From: Campanula takesimana
Lineage: Eukaryota > Streptophyta > Magnoliopsida > Asterales > Campanulaceae
Direction of reading: 5' to 3'
Length of the DNA stretch: 64,000 nt
Assembly (NCBI GenBank): GCA_026119855.1
Contig: JAOWBW010000182.1
Coordinates: forward strand, 1,032,297 to 1,096,296
Shown: one piece after another, positions 23,746-34,949 of the stretch
Numbering within the stretch: the stretch's first letter is position 1
Layout of the letters: each line of letters opens with the position of its first letter
The notes under the pieces: model-generated
Database searches by the model: none
Told to the model about the DNA's origin: nothing
Seen by the model: the letters and a program-made list of their open reading frames with translations, nothing else
Translations under genes and position numbers: made by a program

Positions 23746-25292
23746 TGTTGGGTATGCTTATTATAAACCACTCCTATTACCTAGATTTGATTGATCCCAT
23801 AACCTAATTTTACTCTTTGTGGACTTTAGGATATATTGTAAGAAGTACTTGTACTTCATTTAGAATAGTCCACTTTCTAGTTTGATAGGCTTAGCAGATT
23901 AGGACCCTCAATTTTTCTAAGTCTGGAGATATGTGGCAAGTGCTTAACCTACCGCATGAAGACGTCTACCGCATGGTTCATGCTTGCCGCAAAAATCAAC
24001 TCAACACATGCAAGACATCGACCGCATAATCCAAGCCTACCGCATGGCTCATTCGACCGCATGTAACCAGAGTTGAATAAACTCAAGTTTGGTTCAAACT
24101 TAACCATAGTCACACTTGTGTCCAAAACCTTGGTTAGTTTAGAACGTTGCAAATTCAAATTTCAAATTTGAATACAACTGTCATCATGGTACATTTGGAC
24201 CACCATGACTCTGCAACAAAAGGACAACTCAGACTGAGCTCCAATTAGAAATCAACAGCTCATTGTCCTCCAAACTTGCCCTCCAAGAATTCAAACGGCT
24301 AGTTTCTCCTTCAAGGCTATAAATAGACCTTGAGTTCTTCATTGAAGATACGCTGAGATTCTAAGAGAGAAATTGCTGTTGAAATTCTTGGTGATTGAAG
24401 ATCATATTCAAGATTTCCAGAATCCTTCGAATCTTCAAGCACAAACCTTCAAAGTCTTCAACAACTCTCCACCAACCTTCAAGAATCATATCTCAAGCCT
24501 CAACACATAAGATTCATTACGCTCTAAAATCATATATATTCCAAAGAGCTTTTGATTCTTACACACACACTCACCCCGATTGATCAATCATATAGATTGA
24601 ATCATTAGGGATACACTGGTCTAAGTCTAGGATTGTTCTTCATAGAAATAGGTGTTGATTCAAATACTTCATCTCTGTAATCTGTACTCAATCGAATCTA
24701 ATATATACCTCATTCAAAATCCAAGACTGACCATCTTGGTAAAGGACGTAGATCTTTTAATAGATCGAACCTTTCCAAATCATTGTGTTATTTACTTACT
24801 GCTCTTTACCATTCTGCAAATTTACTTTAAGTCTTGTTCATCTTGTTCCTATTGTTCTTCACTTGTTCATATTAATCTTGTTTGTCTTTTTAGTGTCTGA
24901 TCTTTCAGATTTAAGAACAATTGTGAATTGTGTTTGTTTGTCTACCTCATTGCCTAAGTTAAAATATGACTAAATTATCATTTGCCAAAAATCTCTAAGA
25001 CACAAGTTTTCAATCTCTCAACCTACCTCCTTCAACCTACCGCAAATCATCCGACCACACATACCTACCGCACTCATAACCTACCGCACTTAACTTATCA
25101 AAAACAACTCTAACTTGTTTCAACGAAAACTTCCGCTGTGCATTTTACACTTGACCGCGTAGCTTTCATCTACCGCATAATTCAAGTGTAAGCATTAAGG
25201 TTAAATTTTGAAAAAGGGTTGAAATTTTAAATAGGCTATTCACCCCCCCTCTAGCCTCTTTTCATACCCTTGTTGTGTCTCTGGGACCAACA
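23746..25292 (+). repeat. 3' LTR of Sire1
   Basis: 1547 bases, TGTTGGGTATGC to GGGACCAACA. TATAAATAG at about 24317 is a plausible TATA box. Five ACCGCA words lie within 23950-24062 and more near the end (25037-25180). The right target-site copy GTTCC follows. Confidence 0.95.
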
Positions 25293-25297
25293 GTTCC

Positions 25298-26313
25298 CCT
25301 CGATGTGAGGAGCTCAGGTCGTCGTAGTTCGGCTATGGGCAGCTTTGGCCGGGATCGGTTTCCTTTTGCTGTCTTGGAGGACGCTATTGCTCACTTTACT
25401 TTTGCGGCGATCCTTTTGAGATGGATCTCTTGGGATGAACTCTCTTGGGTGGGGATGAGTTTATTGAGGCAAGCGTTTTCTTTTGCCATTTCCTCTCCTC
25501 CTTTCAATTTTTTTTTTCTTTTTCTTATCATCAAATTTTTTTTTTGGGAGGAGGACAACACTAGCCTTAACTCTCTTTTCCGGGTATTAGCTCCTTTGTA
25601 GCCCCTTGGCGGTGCGCCTGTCACTTTGGGCTGACTTTGAAAGTCTGGGAAGCCCTTTGCCTGACTGCGCGCATGTGATCACGGTTAAACCTTGGTGGTT
25701 GAGCAACAACACCCTCACTTTTCATTGTCTTGGGATGATTTTGGCACGTATCAGGGATTTATCTTAAAAGGTGTATGGGGCTGTGTATCGGGAGAGCGTA
25801 TGGGGGAAGATTTGCCATTAATGATTTTCTTCATGCCAATTGATCACAACATTTATTCATATTAAGATTAATTGTTTGCATTTCGTACTCTTTTGCGTTT
25901 GGTCCATTCATCCTTTAATGAGTCGTTGTTGACTGCTTGGGAGTCAACTCATCATTTTGGGGATATAGCAATCACTTGACAACATTAATCAAAGCGATTC
26001 CTAGAGTTAATGCGTTTTTCAAGATAATGCCTCAAGTCTAGAGAGAATAGAAGTAAAAACGATCCATTTCATGGGAGATTCAATTTTTACAAACATAGAC
26101 TCAACCATTGACTCTATTGACTCGATCATTCTACCATTCACCGTTTCGACCATGCCCAACTCTGTGGCTTTTCACATAACATTTGCCTCGCAGGGCTTTT
26201 CATAAAAAAAACAAAAGACTTTGTCCACAACGGACTTTTGAAAGACTCTCTAGAACCTACGAGACCGGACCACTCCTAACCATCTTACTTCCTCCCTTCT
26301 CCCTTTTCCGACT
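25298..26313. other. Tat element interior without recognisable gene
   Basis: Where pol would be expected (downstream of gag on the minus strand) I find no protease, RT, RNase H or integrase motif on either strand. T-rich runs occur at 25507-25550. The joined counterpart 3263-4447 is likewise empty. Confidence 0.55.
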
Positions 26314-27096
26314 TCACACCCACTCATTGCCTTGCTTCGTGATGATCCCTTCATCAACGAGCTCCTGGATTTTGTCTTTCAAAGCATCACAAGCCCCGGT
26401 AGAATGTCCAACCCCTTGGTGGTAGTGGCAGAAGAGAGCGTCGTCGAGCCGTTGACTTGGGTGCTCAGTCAAGATCACGCTAGGGTCGAGCAACTGGATC
26501 TTCCCTTCTTTGAGCAATAGGTCCAACAACTGGGCTCTTAGAATCCCTAGTTCCAAAAAACGGCGGTACGGGGCAAACCTTTGACTGCGAGCTGATTTGG
26601 GGACGGCCGCCTTGAGTCTGTCGTTCTTCGGCGGCAGTTTTCTGCTTGGGTGTTGTGGTGGATCTTCTGGATGATTCGAGGTTGTCTGGGGATCGGTATG
26701 GGTGTTCGGAGTGCTGGACGCTTGCCCAACAGGGATGCTCTGGGGACTTCCTCTGAGGTATGCCCGGATGTCAAGGATCGCATCCACCGTTGCATTTATG
26801 CATGTCCCTACTCTCCTCATGTCCTCTTAGCGGCTGTGACTGAGCGAGTTTATCTCATTTCTCACGCTTTGCCTTTCTTGGTGCCAATCGTTTTCCCTGT
26901 CTTTCACGAGTTCTCGGAGGCAAGGGTGTACCATTTGAACCCACATCCTTTCGGTTTCCTTTTCAAGATCGGGGATTCGCCTCTCTTCCATTTTGGCGAC
27001 GGCCCCTAGCAGACGACTTTGGTCATGTTCCATTCGCCTTACTACTTGTTGTATAGCGTTCACGGCTCCTTCGATGACTCCAATTCGGGCATCCAT
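26314..27096 (-). pseudogene. gag of the Tat-lineage element, one internal stop
   Basis: The minus-strand frame starts at ATG 27096-27094. The first 89 codons form a coiled-coil-like region (IEGAVNAIQQVVRRMEHDQ, MEERRIPDLEKETERM). A stop at 26829-26827 interrupts it. The same frame continues to the terminal TGA at 26314 and contains RAYLRG, a Pro-rich linker and the zinc-knuckle-like CHYHQGVGHSTGACDALKDK followed by IQELVDEGII. This C-x2-H-x4-GH-x4-C pattern followed by a short helix is typical of plant Ty3/gypsy gag of the Tat type. At about 260 codons it is shorter than most full gag proteins of this group. No pol follows. Confidence 0.72.
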
Positions 27097-28922
27097 TCCC
27101 TATTTTTACAAAGGACCAACAAGCCGTAAGGGCACCGTGGAAAGAATCTTGAAAAGTCATGCTTTGAGTAAGGTGGGGACTTGACACAAACGAGATTTTG
27201 ACTTATTGGGAGAAACGAGTTTGACCCTTTTGGGGGGGGGGGGAAGTCCAAGCCATGCATTTTGGATGAATTCAACAATTTCCACCTTTTAGAAAAGGAT
27301 TTTGCTTATTTTCTATTTTCATTATTAAGTGGTTTTGTCACACGAGCAAACGTTAGCGCGCAATTTGATGACTTAACGCTTATTATTCATGTACTCTCAA
27401 AACACGTTTTGCTCCTTATTGGTTGGAAAAGATTTCTCTTCTTTTTCGCAACTATTCTAAATCCTGGATCAGTGGAGGCCATCACTACGCCTATAGACCC
27501 CTCGTTTTTCACCTGTACCGCACACTCCCAAGGACGGACTATCCCGGGTGAGGGTCCTATAGGGCAAGCGGCTTCCACCGACCGAAAGAAATGATCCTAA
27601 GGTCTAGTGCGTCGCAAGGCTCCTGATGTGCGGGTCATCCTAATCATGATTAAGCCCCAGTCGGGATCGAGACTGTTCCGGAGGCTGCACCGATGTTCTG
27701 ACATGACCCCATTTTGAATGAGGTGTTTCGATCCTTGACCATGAGCTTAAGGATGATTAACATGACCCGTTCATTAGGGCTTAACGACACGGTGTTACCC
27801 CATCTTTAGCACATGACCTTTGTTAATTGTGGTCGTCATTAACACACGAGTTAGAGGCGGGTTAGGCCACGCTTGTATTACATCAAGGAGTCGTAACCCG
27901 GGCATTAACTTGACCACAATTGACTTTGGACACATGCCTAAAGGTAATGGCAACGTGAACTAGACCAAAAACCAACCAAAGTCACGGTATTTGTGTGTCA
28001 CGGACATGTGTGGTTGACTCGGCTCGGAAGGGGAGGTGGAATGGACCCGTGCGCGCTCGAAGGGAACAAGAGCGCCAATCGAGCTGCATCTGGCATCCAT
28101 CCCGGGTTTAAAGGGTAGTTGGAACGTGCAAAGCCAAGTGCGCGTTGTGTGAAGTCAATTCTATATTCCCTTTTTGAGTCAAAATAGAGATTTTTATTTT
28201 GCTTTTCAACATGATGAGCATGGCATAAGTAAGATACGAACAAGTATGAACAAGCAACTAAGCATCTTATACACACAATGAATCAAAAGAACATGTTTAA
28301 ACAAAAGACCAAAACTTGTATATGTACCAAGTTGTGCACAACCAAAAAATTTCCGAATCAAACATTTTGTCAAAAGAACAATCTTTACATTGAAACCATT
28401 TGTACAAAGCAAGTTGTGCACAACGCAAAGAGTCAAGATTTTTTTTTTTTTTTTTTTTACAAAAAGGGGTTATGCACAATGAGATTTTGGAAACCATTTT
28501 TATTGACAAGAGATCATGCATAACCAAGTTTTTTTTTTTTTTAAAAAAACCAAGTTTTGGTCAAAAGAATAAAGGTAATGTGCACAAGTAAGGCTGTAAA
28601 TTTGGAACCTGGACAAGCAGAAACAGAAGGCAATTCAGAATGTTGCTGCCCTGCACAAAATTGTTAATTTGCAATAGTCTGACCTTTTACTAAAGTAGCC
28701 ATACGACTAGACCAAGAGGGTTGAGATTTTATCTCAGTTTCTCCAACTTCTGATCATCATGCTCCAATTCGTTGCATTTCCAGAACGTATGCACTCAAAA
28801 CAGTTCAAACAGAAACAAAAAAAACACACAATCATGCACAAAGTTGACTAACGGAGACGGGAGTTTGACCCACACAAAAGTGCTTCCAAAGTTTCTAAAG
28901 AGAAGTTCGTAAGCACTCTAAT
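27097..28922 (-). other. Long leader of the Tat element between PBS and gag
   Basis: No gene. Contains a G run (27233-27242), a T run (28440-28458) and a T/A run (28530-28546), and a repeated word AAGTTGTGCACAAC (about 28330 and 28409). A long untranslated leader fits an Ogre/Tat layout. Confidence 0.5.
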
Positions 28923-28939
28923 CCCCAGCAGAGTCGCCA
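28923..28939 (-). promoter_or_regulatory. Primer binding site of the Tat element (tRNA-Arg type)
   Basis: On the minus strand this reads TGGCGACTCTGCTGGGG, one base after the LTR end. TGGCGA- PBSs complementary to tRNA-Arg are typical of Ogre/Tat elements, unlike the tRNA-Met sites elsewhere in this window. Confidence 0.8.
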
Positions 28940-28940
28940 C

Positions 28941-30443
28941 TGTAAGGATCCCGCCCCAAGGCAACATGTGTCAAAGGCGAAATACCAAACACGGTTAACT
29001 TTCCAACGAAAAAGAAACGGAGTCGCCACATTTGTTATTTTTAAACCCAACAAATGAGAATGGTTAGAGAAGGTGAGTTCGGAGGTCAGGTTACACTTTG
29101 GGAAGAACATATTTGCGGTTCACCCAAAGTGCCTCGGAAAGAACCGAGTCTCCCTCGTTAGTTTGAAAATATGCATGTGTGTGTGTGTGTATTTAACGGA
29201 AAAGTTTCTGTTATTGGTTTTATTTGGAAAAACTTAACTGAAAGGGTCTGTTTGTCAAGAAATAGGGATTAGAGGGCAAAACAGACATTTTGCCCCATGT
29301 TCCCAACATAGCCGTACGGATGTACAGGCCGTTTCTTGGGATTTTACAGTTCAGTCAAGAACAGTCCAGTTTCAGAGCAGAAACAGAACATTCTGTTGAA
29401 ACTGGACAGAACTGTTTTGATCCCAGTTTGTTTAAAATACTTTATTAATTTAAATGCAACATTCCTATGCTAAATGATCATCACTTTGTCCCCAAAACAA
29501 GTATTTGGGTGTGATCATAAGCAATCATGGGAGAAAATTAGAAAAGTTGATGAACATGCCCTTTAGGCCAAAATTGACCATTTGGTGATTAAAGATTGAA
29601 ACTTTATCCCCAAGATAGCATTTTTATGACTTATTAACCTTCAAAGGGTCAAAATAACATATAAAGATTGAATCTTTATAACCCCAAAGGGGACTTTAGA
29701 GCTAGATCATTGTTGGATGATAAAGATGGAAGCTTTATCATCCAAATGACCATTATTACCAACTAAACAAGAATGTAAATGACAATCAACAAGCCATGAT
29801 CATCTAGGTTTGAACCTCTTCCACACAAAGCATGGAGGGCACCTTGGATCATCTCATGGATTGGACAAGAGAAATATAGAGTAATATATGTATATTTGCT
29901 TGAATGAACAAGTCTTGCATAAATGTAAAGTGCTTGAATGGACAAGTCTTGCAAGTAATGTAAAAGTGCTTGAATGGACAAGTCTTACAAATAATATAAT
30001 TATTAACATAACTCAAACAAAGATTAAAGATAAAATAGAGTTATAGATGAAGAGAAGGGAGGGGGAGAATGTGGCTTTACCTATTTTGGTTTAGCCAATC
30101 TTCCTTTCTCTCTTTCACTCTTTGTTTCACTCCTCTCACACTTCTGTAGTGATTTTGACAGAGTAATCTCTCTTATGTTGTTTCTCCCCCCTTGAAATGA
30201 TCAGCATGGGGTTCAATTTATAGAGGCTGAGGGTGCCCAAAGTAGCCGTACGGCTCAACCCCTCATGCGCCCAAACCATCCGTACGACTCGACTTGGCGA
30301 GCTTCTGGATTTTTCCAAGTTTAATTCCAGTTCAGTCCTGGAATATCAGGTTTATCTTAGTGAGGTCCTGGCCCATTGGTTTATCCCTGAATGGTACCAA
30401 GAATTCCTCTAAAGTAGGTCGATTTCAGATTGGGGTACTTACA
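28941..30443 (-). repeat. 5' LTR of the Tat element
   Basis: 1503 bases with short inverted ends TGTAAG...CTTACA. It has AGCCGTACGG palindromes at 29310-29319 and 30244-30253 and a related CATCCGTACGA at about 30278. A (GT)n tract lies near 29175. The right edge is set by the inverted terminus and the abrupt start of Gypsy2 pol remnants; the partner LTR is outside the window, so the edge is not confirmed by alignment. Confidence 0.72.
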
Positions 30444-30499
30444 GGTACACATGTTCTTGAGATTTTCTTGATCTTGTTAAAGATTCATTAATGAATTTT

Positions 30500-31628
30500 G
30501 AAGGTAGCTCTATCATTAACTATTTGACACAGAAAGCTATACTTTCTGATGGATGGATAAACGTGAAGCCAATTTTTTTAAATATTGAAATGATGGATGA
30601 CCATAACTTCAGTATTTGACCTTGCCTAGTGGATTCGACTAATATGATGGTTATTTGGAGGATATGACCAGTGTTACTATTTTCTCGTGTATGTGTCAAG
30701 ATTCACCAATATAGTGGATATGATAAATTCATTATGCATAGTGAAGCTCAAACAAGAGATAAAACGTGTGTTAATTCAAAATGGTAACGTACTTGTATAT
30801 GCTTTGAGGAGATTGAATCTTTATGAATAGAATAATTCTACTCATGACTTGAAACTGATTGTGATCCTACGGCTATTGTATTAGCGGATTCATTGAACAT
30901 AAAGACTTGTATTTCATGATTGATGGTACTGAATGGGAGAAAATTTCTGAGAATTCAACTAAATCCTTAAATTGCGATTATTTGAAAGCAGAATATCAGA
31001 GATCGTTTGATTTGTTATAATCCTTTGAGATTTGTGAATATATGAATATATTGCGATGGATTTCGTGGAAGGATTATCATTTAATAGATAAGTCCCGATG
31101 ATATTGGTTATAGTGGATTGATTAATCAAATCTGCTTGACTTTATGTGTTGTGATGTTATGATCGATACATATTGATTACATGGGATACCTATGGATATA
31201 ATATATGACAGGGATTCTTGTTCTACATCTTGTTCTACACCTTGTTTTACATCTTGATTATGATAATTTTTCTGAGCACTCTAGATATTTAACCGAGGTT
31301 GCTTCTTGATCATATGTTGCGAGCATGTGAAGTGGATTTCCTTGTGGCTATTGTATGAGCTTGCTATTTAGTGGAAATTCCATCATACGAATTACTTAGT
31401 ATATGGGTAATTGCTTGTATGGATACTTGATTCTTGTCTTGAGCACGAATACTTCTTGTGAAAGTTTCATGGGAAAGTCACGGTATCGAGAAGGTTATGT
31501 GAGAATAATACTCGCAGGTAATTGATAATATGGTGTGGTATACCATATTCTTGCTATTCTTGAGTTCTATTTGTTATTTATATGTGTTATAATTTCGATC
31601 AGTAAAAATTCGAGGACGAATATTTTCT
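30500..31628 (+). pseudogene. Gypsy2 pol remnant (RNase H to integrase)
   Basis: No long open frame, but translation in shifting frames gives family motifs in the right order. These are QNGNVLVYA and STHDLKL near 30780-30860 (RNase H), EHKD-like near 30895, KAEYQRS near 30990 (end of the integrase zinc finger), MDFVEGL near 31058 and a VIVD block near 31105 (integrase core), GIPMDIIYDRD near 31175-31210, and DHMLRACEVDF near 31300-31340. Many stops and indels show long decay, consistent with being the oldest layer of the nest. Confidence 0.8.
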
Positions 31629-31643
31629 TTAAGGAGGGGAGGA
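31629..31643 (+). promoter_or_regulatory. Polypurine tract of Gypsy2
   Basis: AAGGAGGGGAGGA ends at the LTR start (TGTAACG, 31644), preceded by GAGGACGAATATTTTCTTT, the usual chromovirus 3' context also seen in Gypsy1 and Gypsy3. Confidence 0.85.
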
Positions 31644-32051
31644 TGTAACGCCCGTCCTGATTCCTGTTAAATTCTTGACTTGCATATTTATATGCTATTT
31701 TATTTGAGTTAATTATTTAACTAATTGAGCAAGTTTAGGACCTAAGTGTTTAAAGTTGAAACATTAGGGTCATTTGTGAAAATTAAAGTTTAGGGGCTTA
31801 ATTGCTCAAAGTGAAACTTGAGGGGCATAATTGCAATTTCTTGAAACTTGTAAGGATAAACTTTGGTTTGCTTTTCTGAGATCATTGTTTCCCCAATTGT
31901 TCTTGTTCTTTCTCTCTGTCTCAGAAAGAAAGTTAGGGTTTACCTTATTCTCGATCCCTCTTGCTTAATTATGCCTCTGTTTCAAAATCCGATTGCACCA
32001 AAATGATCAGGGCGGTGAGTAGAGCATTTCCTGCCGAACAGAAATTAGTTT
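31644..32051 (+). repeat. Gypsy2 3' LTR, first part
   Basis: Begins TGTAACGCCCGTCC and ends at the CACTA target site TTT (32049-32051). Continues after the transposon from 47550. Confidence 0.8.
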
Positions 32052-32075
32052 CACTACAACAAAAATGACCTTCCA

Positions 32076-32440
32076 CAACGTTTAAAAAACGTTGTCTTTG
32101 ACATTCCACAACGTTTTTGTAAACGTTGTGTCATCCACTGTTGTTAAAAGTCCAGTTTAAAGATAACGTTTATAAAATGTTGCACAAAACGTTGTTTATA
32201 TTGATTTTCATAATTTTTAGTACTTTTCAACAACATTGGATAAACGTTGTATAAGATAAATAACAACGTTTGCCTAAACGTGGTAATTATTTTTCAACAA
32301 CGTTTATATGAAACGTTGGGAAGTTTAGCACAACGTTTATCCTAAACGTTGCATGCTTGATGACCACGTTTATGAAAACGTTGCATGTTTGAGGACCACG
32401 TTTATGAAAACGTTGCACTGCAACGTTTACAAAATGTTGC
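32076..32440. repeat. Left subterminal repeat array of the CACTA element
   Basis: About a dozen copies of CAACGTTT or its complement AAACGTTG, often paired as inverted repeats 4-10 bases apart. The palindromic core AACGTT contains a CG. Confidence 0.88.
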
Positions 32441-32775
32441 GAACCTAATAATTTAAAAAAATAAAATAAAAAATTTCCTACCCCACCCTGCTACAATTTC
32501 AACTCAAACCAACACATGACACATAGAGATAGATACAGGAAATGCTCTTGTACTTTTCACTTACAATAATATAAATTAACAAAACAACGTGATATACAAG
32601 AAATGCTTGTAACTCTTTCACTCAAGTACAAAAGGGCTATTAACAATACAACAAGCTTCAAGCCTTCAAAAACAGTTAGTAGAACTGAACATATCCAAAA
32701 ATAAAATAAAATAAATCACTAATGAGTTAAGATGGTACACAACTAGAAGTTTAGACCTGTGCAATGTAACTGATG
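32441..32775. other. CACTA interior, no gene
   Basis: AT-rich stretch between the subterminal array and the last exon of the captured gene; probably the 3' untranslated end of that minus-strand transcript. Confidence 0.4.
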
Positions 32776-34403
32776 TTAAAGCAGAACAAGTTGGGCCGAG
32801 TCGATTCCATCATTCTTTTTAGCTAGGCTTGCCAATGCAATCTGTTTAAAAACAATTGTTGAAAATGAAATTGGTAAATGATAACTTACCTTGGGCACAC
32901 CTGCATAAACATCAACGTATTTTTTAATCCGTGCTGCTGTTGCGGGACCTGTTATTTGACGTGACCCGTAGATATCTGCCACACACAACGAATTCCTTAG
33001 TGAGGACGACTTCTGGAAGGTCAGGCTCCGGAAAAAAACGATAATCTGCAAGTCCTTCCTTTTTCCTCATTGTAACTGTTTTCTAACAGCAACAGAAAAG
33101 GTAAAAGCATATAAGTAAATTTGTAAGCACCGAAAATTAACACCATAAATATAATATCCAAGCACAAGATCAGGTTCAGTATCACCTGTGCGCCATCTTC
33201 CCAAAGACGAGTCTCTTGAACGATTTGGTCAGCTTGGCCCTTACTATGGAGAGTCACCTGTCTTGATATTTCAATATCGCTTCCATTAACTATCAAAAAT
33301 ATTCTCTCTCAAAGCCAGACCAGTGTATAAATAAAGCAACCAGGCCTGGAAAACAAATGCTCATTATGATTTTGCAGCACATACATAAATTTGAAGAAAC
33401 ATGAATTCAGCTGAAGAGAATAAAGACAAACATTACCTGATAAAGTTGAACTGGCAATGCTGGAAAACATCCGCCCCAAATGAATGCCCTCAACAAAAGC
33501 AGCAACGACGGGAAAATTAGGAACAAGTATGATGTTCTATCCTGTTGAGGCGACACAAAGACAGGCAGAATTACATTAAGTAATCTCTTCCAACTTTATT
33601 TGAAAAAGAATTTTAAACAACCGGTAAAATACTTTTAGCCTTGGTTCTCACCAAACTAATTACCATCAGTACCCTGAGAAATTCAGTATTTCTCACGAAT
33701 ACGCTGACATAAAACAAACAAAAGGTGGAGGCAACGCCACATAACAGTTCTCAGTCAAATGTAAACAACTGCAATCACAATCCTTGCCTATAAACTATCT
33801 TATGGCCAAACTATTGGTAAGTGTGAGAAGACTGCTATATCCAAGAGATGACTAGTGAATGCTACAGGACTAGGTCCATGTCTTCTGTAGATCATGCAAC
33901 ACTAGTTGAAACCTACAGAAATACTCCCCAAGTCCCGAATGACAAACAGGAATCCTTATGTCCAAATCAACAACACAACATAACTAATCTACAACCTAAG
34001 TGAGTTGTGTTTACTGAAAATTGGCAAAGAAAAGAGAAAATATAATTGGAATATGGACCTTGAGAAAAGGGGTTATCACCCTTCCCACCAGACTTTGAAA
34101 ATGAGTTGACTTTGGCATCTAGTGAATCTACGAGAATAGAGAAGTAAAATGTTAAGTAGGATAGTGTTAGATAAGAAAGTAACATGTCAAGGATGTAATA
34201 ACAAGCAAACAAGCATATGACATTGTCTACAAGCACATAATGCAATAGTAAGATAGACAAGCTGAAGTGCTAGTTGATGGTAAGTTGATAGTCAATTCAA
34301 TGAAATACAGTACAAATCGGTCACGTCAAACCTTCACCATCAAACTGAACTTTCCTTCCCTTCTTTGACTTTGCTGAGCTATCATCCTTCCCTTTTAGAG
34401 ATG
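32776..34403 (-). pseudogene. Chimeric captured gene: unidentified exons + TMEM120-like + GatB-like
   Basis: Minus-strand exons with GT-AG borders: 34403-34332 (SLKGKDDSSAKSKKGRKVQF), 34127-34059 (DAKVNSFSKSGGKGDNPF), 33541-33437, 33345-33186, 33082-32890, 32841-32776 (ends DSAQLVLL, stop). Exon 33541-33437 (DRTSYLFLIFP, IWGGCFPALPVQLYQ) and the start of 33345-33186 (AWLLYLYTGLALRENI, then NGSDI after a 1-base shift) match plant TMEM120 (TMPIT) as I recall it. After NGSDI the sequence switches to EISRQVTLHSKGQADQIVQE, and the next exon begins KTVTMRKKEGLADYR then FFPEPDLPEVVLT. That is GatB, the organellar glutamyl-tRNA(Gln) amidotransferase B subunit. The remaining sequence (ITGPATAARIKKYVDVY) and the first two exons I cannot name. 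The first exons do not join in phase to the TMEM120 exon. Confidence 0.72.
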
Positions 34404-34769
34404 CTGCATAAAAAGGGATTGCAAAAGGAAAGGCTTTTATTAATAAAAACTAGGGAGTTAAGACTCTGGTAAAGATGGAATGTTTTTAATACATTTATAA
34501 GAATAACTACGTCATTTGCAGTTCCTTCAAATAATGATGTATCTGCACCCTGCATATATAGTAGCTAAAGAAAGTCTCATATGTGTGTGTGTGTGTGTGT
34601 GTGTGTGAACTAATTAAAACAAACGCTCACAAAGTTGCGCAAAAAAAAGGAAATTTGTTTAAAGATATGAAACCCTCTCCAAGCGAAGCAAAGAGCCAAA
34701 TTAGAAATTAGATAGGACACTCCCTCCATCATAAACAACACTCTGTGTATAGGAAAGTCGTCAGATTGC
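34404..34769. other. CACTA interior, no gene; (GT)n microsatellite
   Basis: A (GT)n run of about 26 bases lies near 34580-34607. Otherwise AT-rich without coding signal. Confidence 0.5.
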
Positions 34770-34852
34770 TACTACCTCCGTCCAAAATGAATGTGAGAAA
34801 GGCAAATTTGAAATTCTTTCTGACGCTCATTTTGGGATGGATAGAGTGCTTA
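34770..34852. mobile_element. Small Stowaway-like MITE remnant
   Basis: CTACCTCCGTCCAAAATGAA at the left is mirrored by CATTTTGGGATGGATAGAG at the right. Short hairpin, degenerate ends. Confidence 0.55.
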
Positions 34853-34949
34853 ACAAACATTTATCATGTTTCAGAAATAAATTTTAACCACTGAAAAATA
34901 ATTTGAGAAGCCGATTTCCGAATATTTAAAACTTCAAGAAATTCTTATA

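Larger units (their letters stand above)
4453..25292 (+). mobile_element. Sire1: Sirevirus-like Ty1/copia retrotransposon with envelope-like gene, split by Gypsy1
   Basis: Structure in order: 5' LTR (4453-15190, interrupted by Gypsy1), PBS at 15193, gag, gap-ridden pol, non-coding spacer, spliced envelope-like gene, PPT, 3' LTR (23746-25292). Flanking 5-base target copies are ATTCC (4448-4452) and GTTCC (25293-25297), one mismatch. The 5' LTR begins TA instead of TG. Order protease-integrase-(RT)-RNase H marks Ty1/copia. The long gag with CCHC knuckle and coiled coil, plus a third gene after pol, marks the Sirevirus (Agryvirus) group. The LTR halves differ by roughly 20 of 1548 positions by eye (about 1.4%), so insertion was recent. 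Pol lacks RT, so the copy could only have moved before the deletion or with enzyme from a relative. Confidence 0.88.
1..30443 (-). mobile_element. Tat-lineage Ty3/gypsy retrotransposon, gag-only, split by Sire1; left end outside window
   Basis: The element reads on the minus strand in two pieces, 1-4452 and 25298-30443, separated by the Sire1 insertion. Seen in the sequence: a 5' LTR at 28941-30443 starting TGTAAG on the plus strand and ending CTTACA, an adjacent PBS of the TGGCGACTC type used by Ogre/Tat elements, a long leader, and a gag frame. No protease, reverse transcriptase or integrase is visible in either piece, so it is non-autonomous. In place of pol there is a multi-exon plant mobile domain gene in antisense orientation. 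Extra antisense genes are established for Tat-lineage elements. The 3' LTR should lie left of base 1. Lineage assignment rests on the PBS and the gag zinc motif, not on pol. Confidence 0.7.

Noticed and set aside
25275..25601. 108-codon plus-strand frame at the Sire1 right border
   Set aside because: It starts inside the Sire1 LTR and runs into Tat DNA, so it was created by the insertion.
28278..28591. Overlapping frames around the T run at 28440
   Set aside because: Poly-Phe/poly-Lys translations of a homopolymer in the Tat leader; no protein character.
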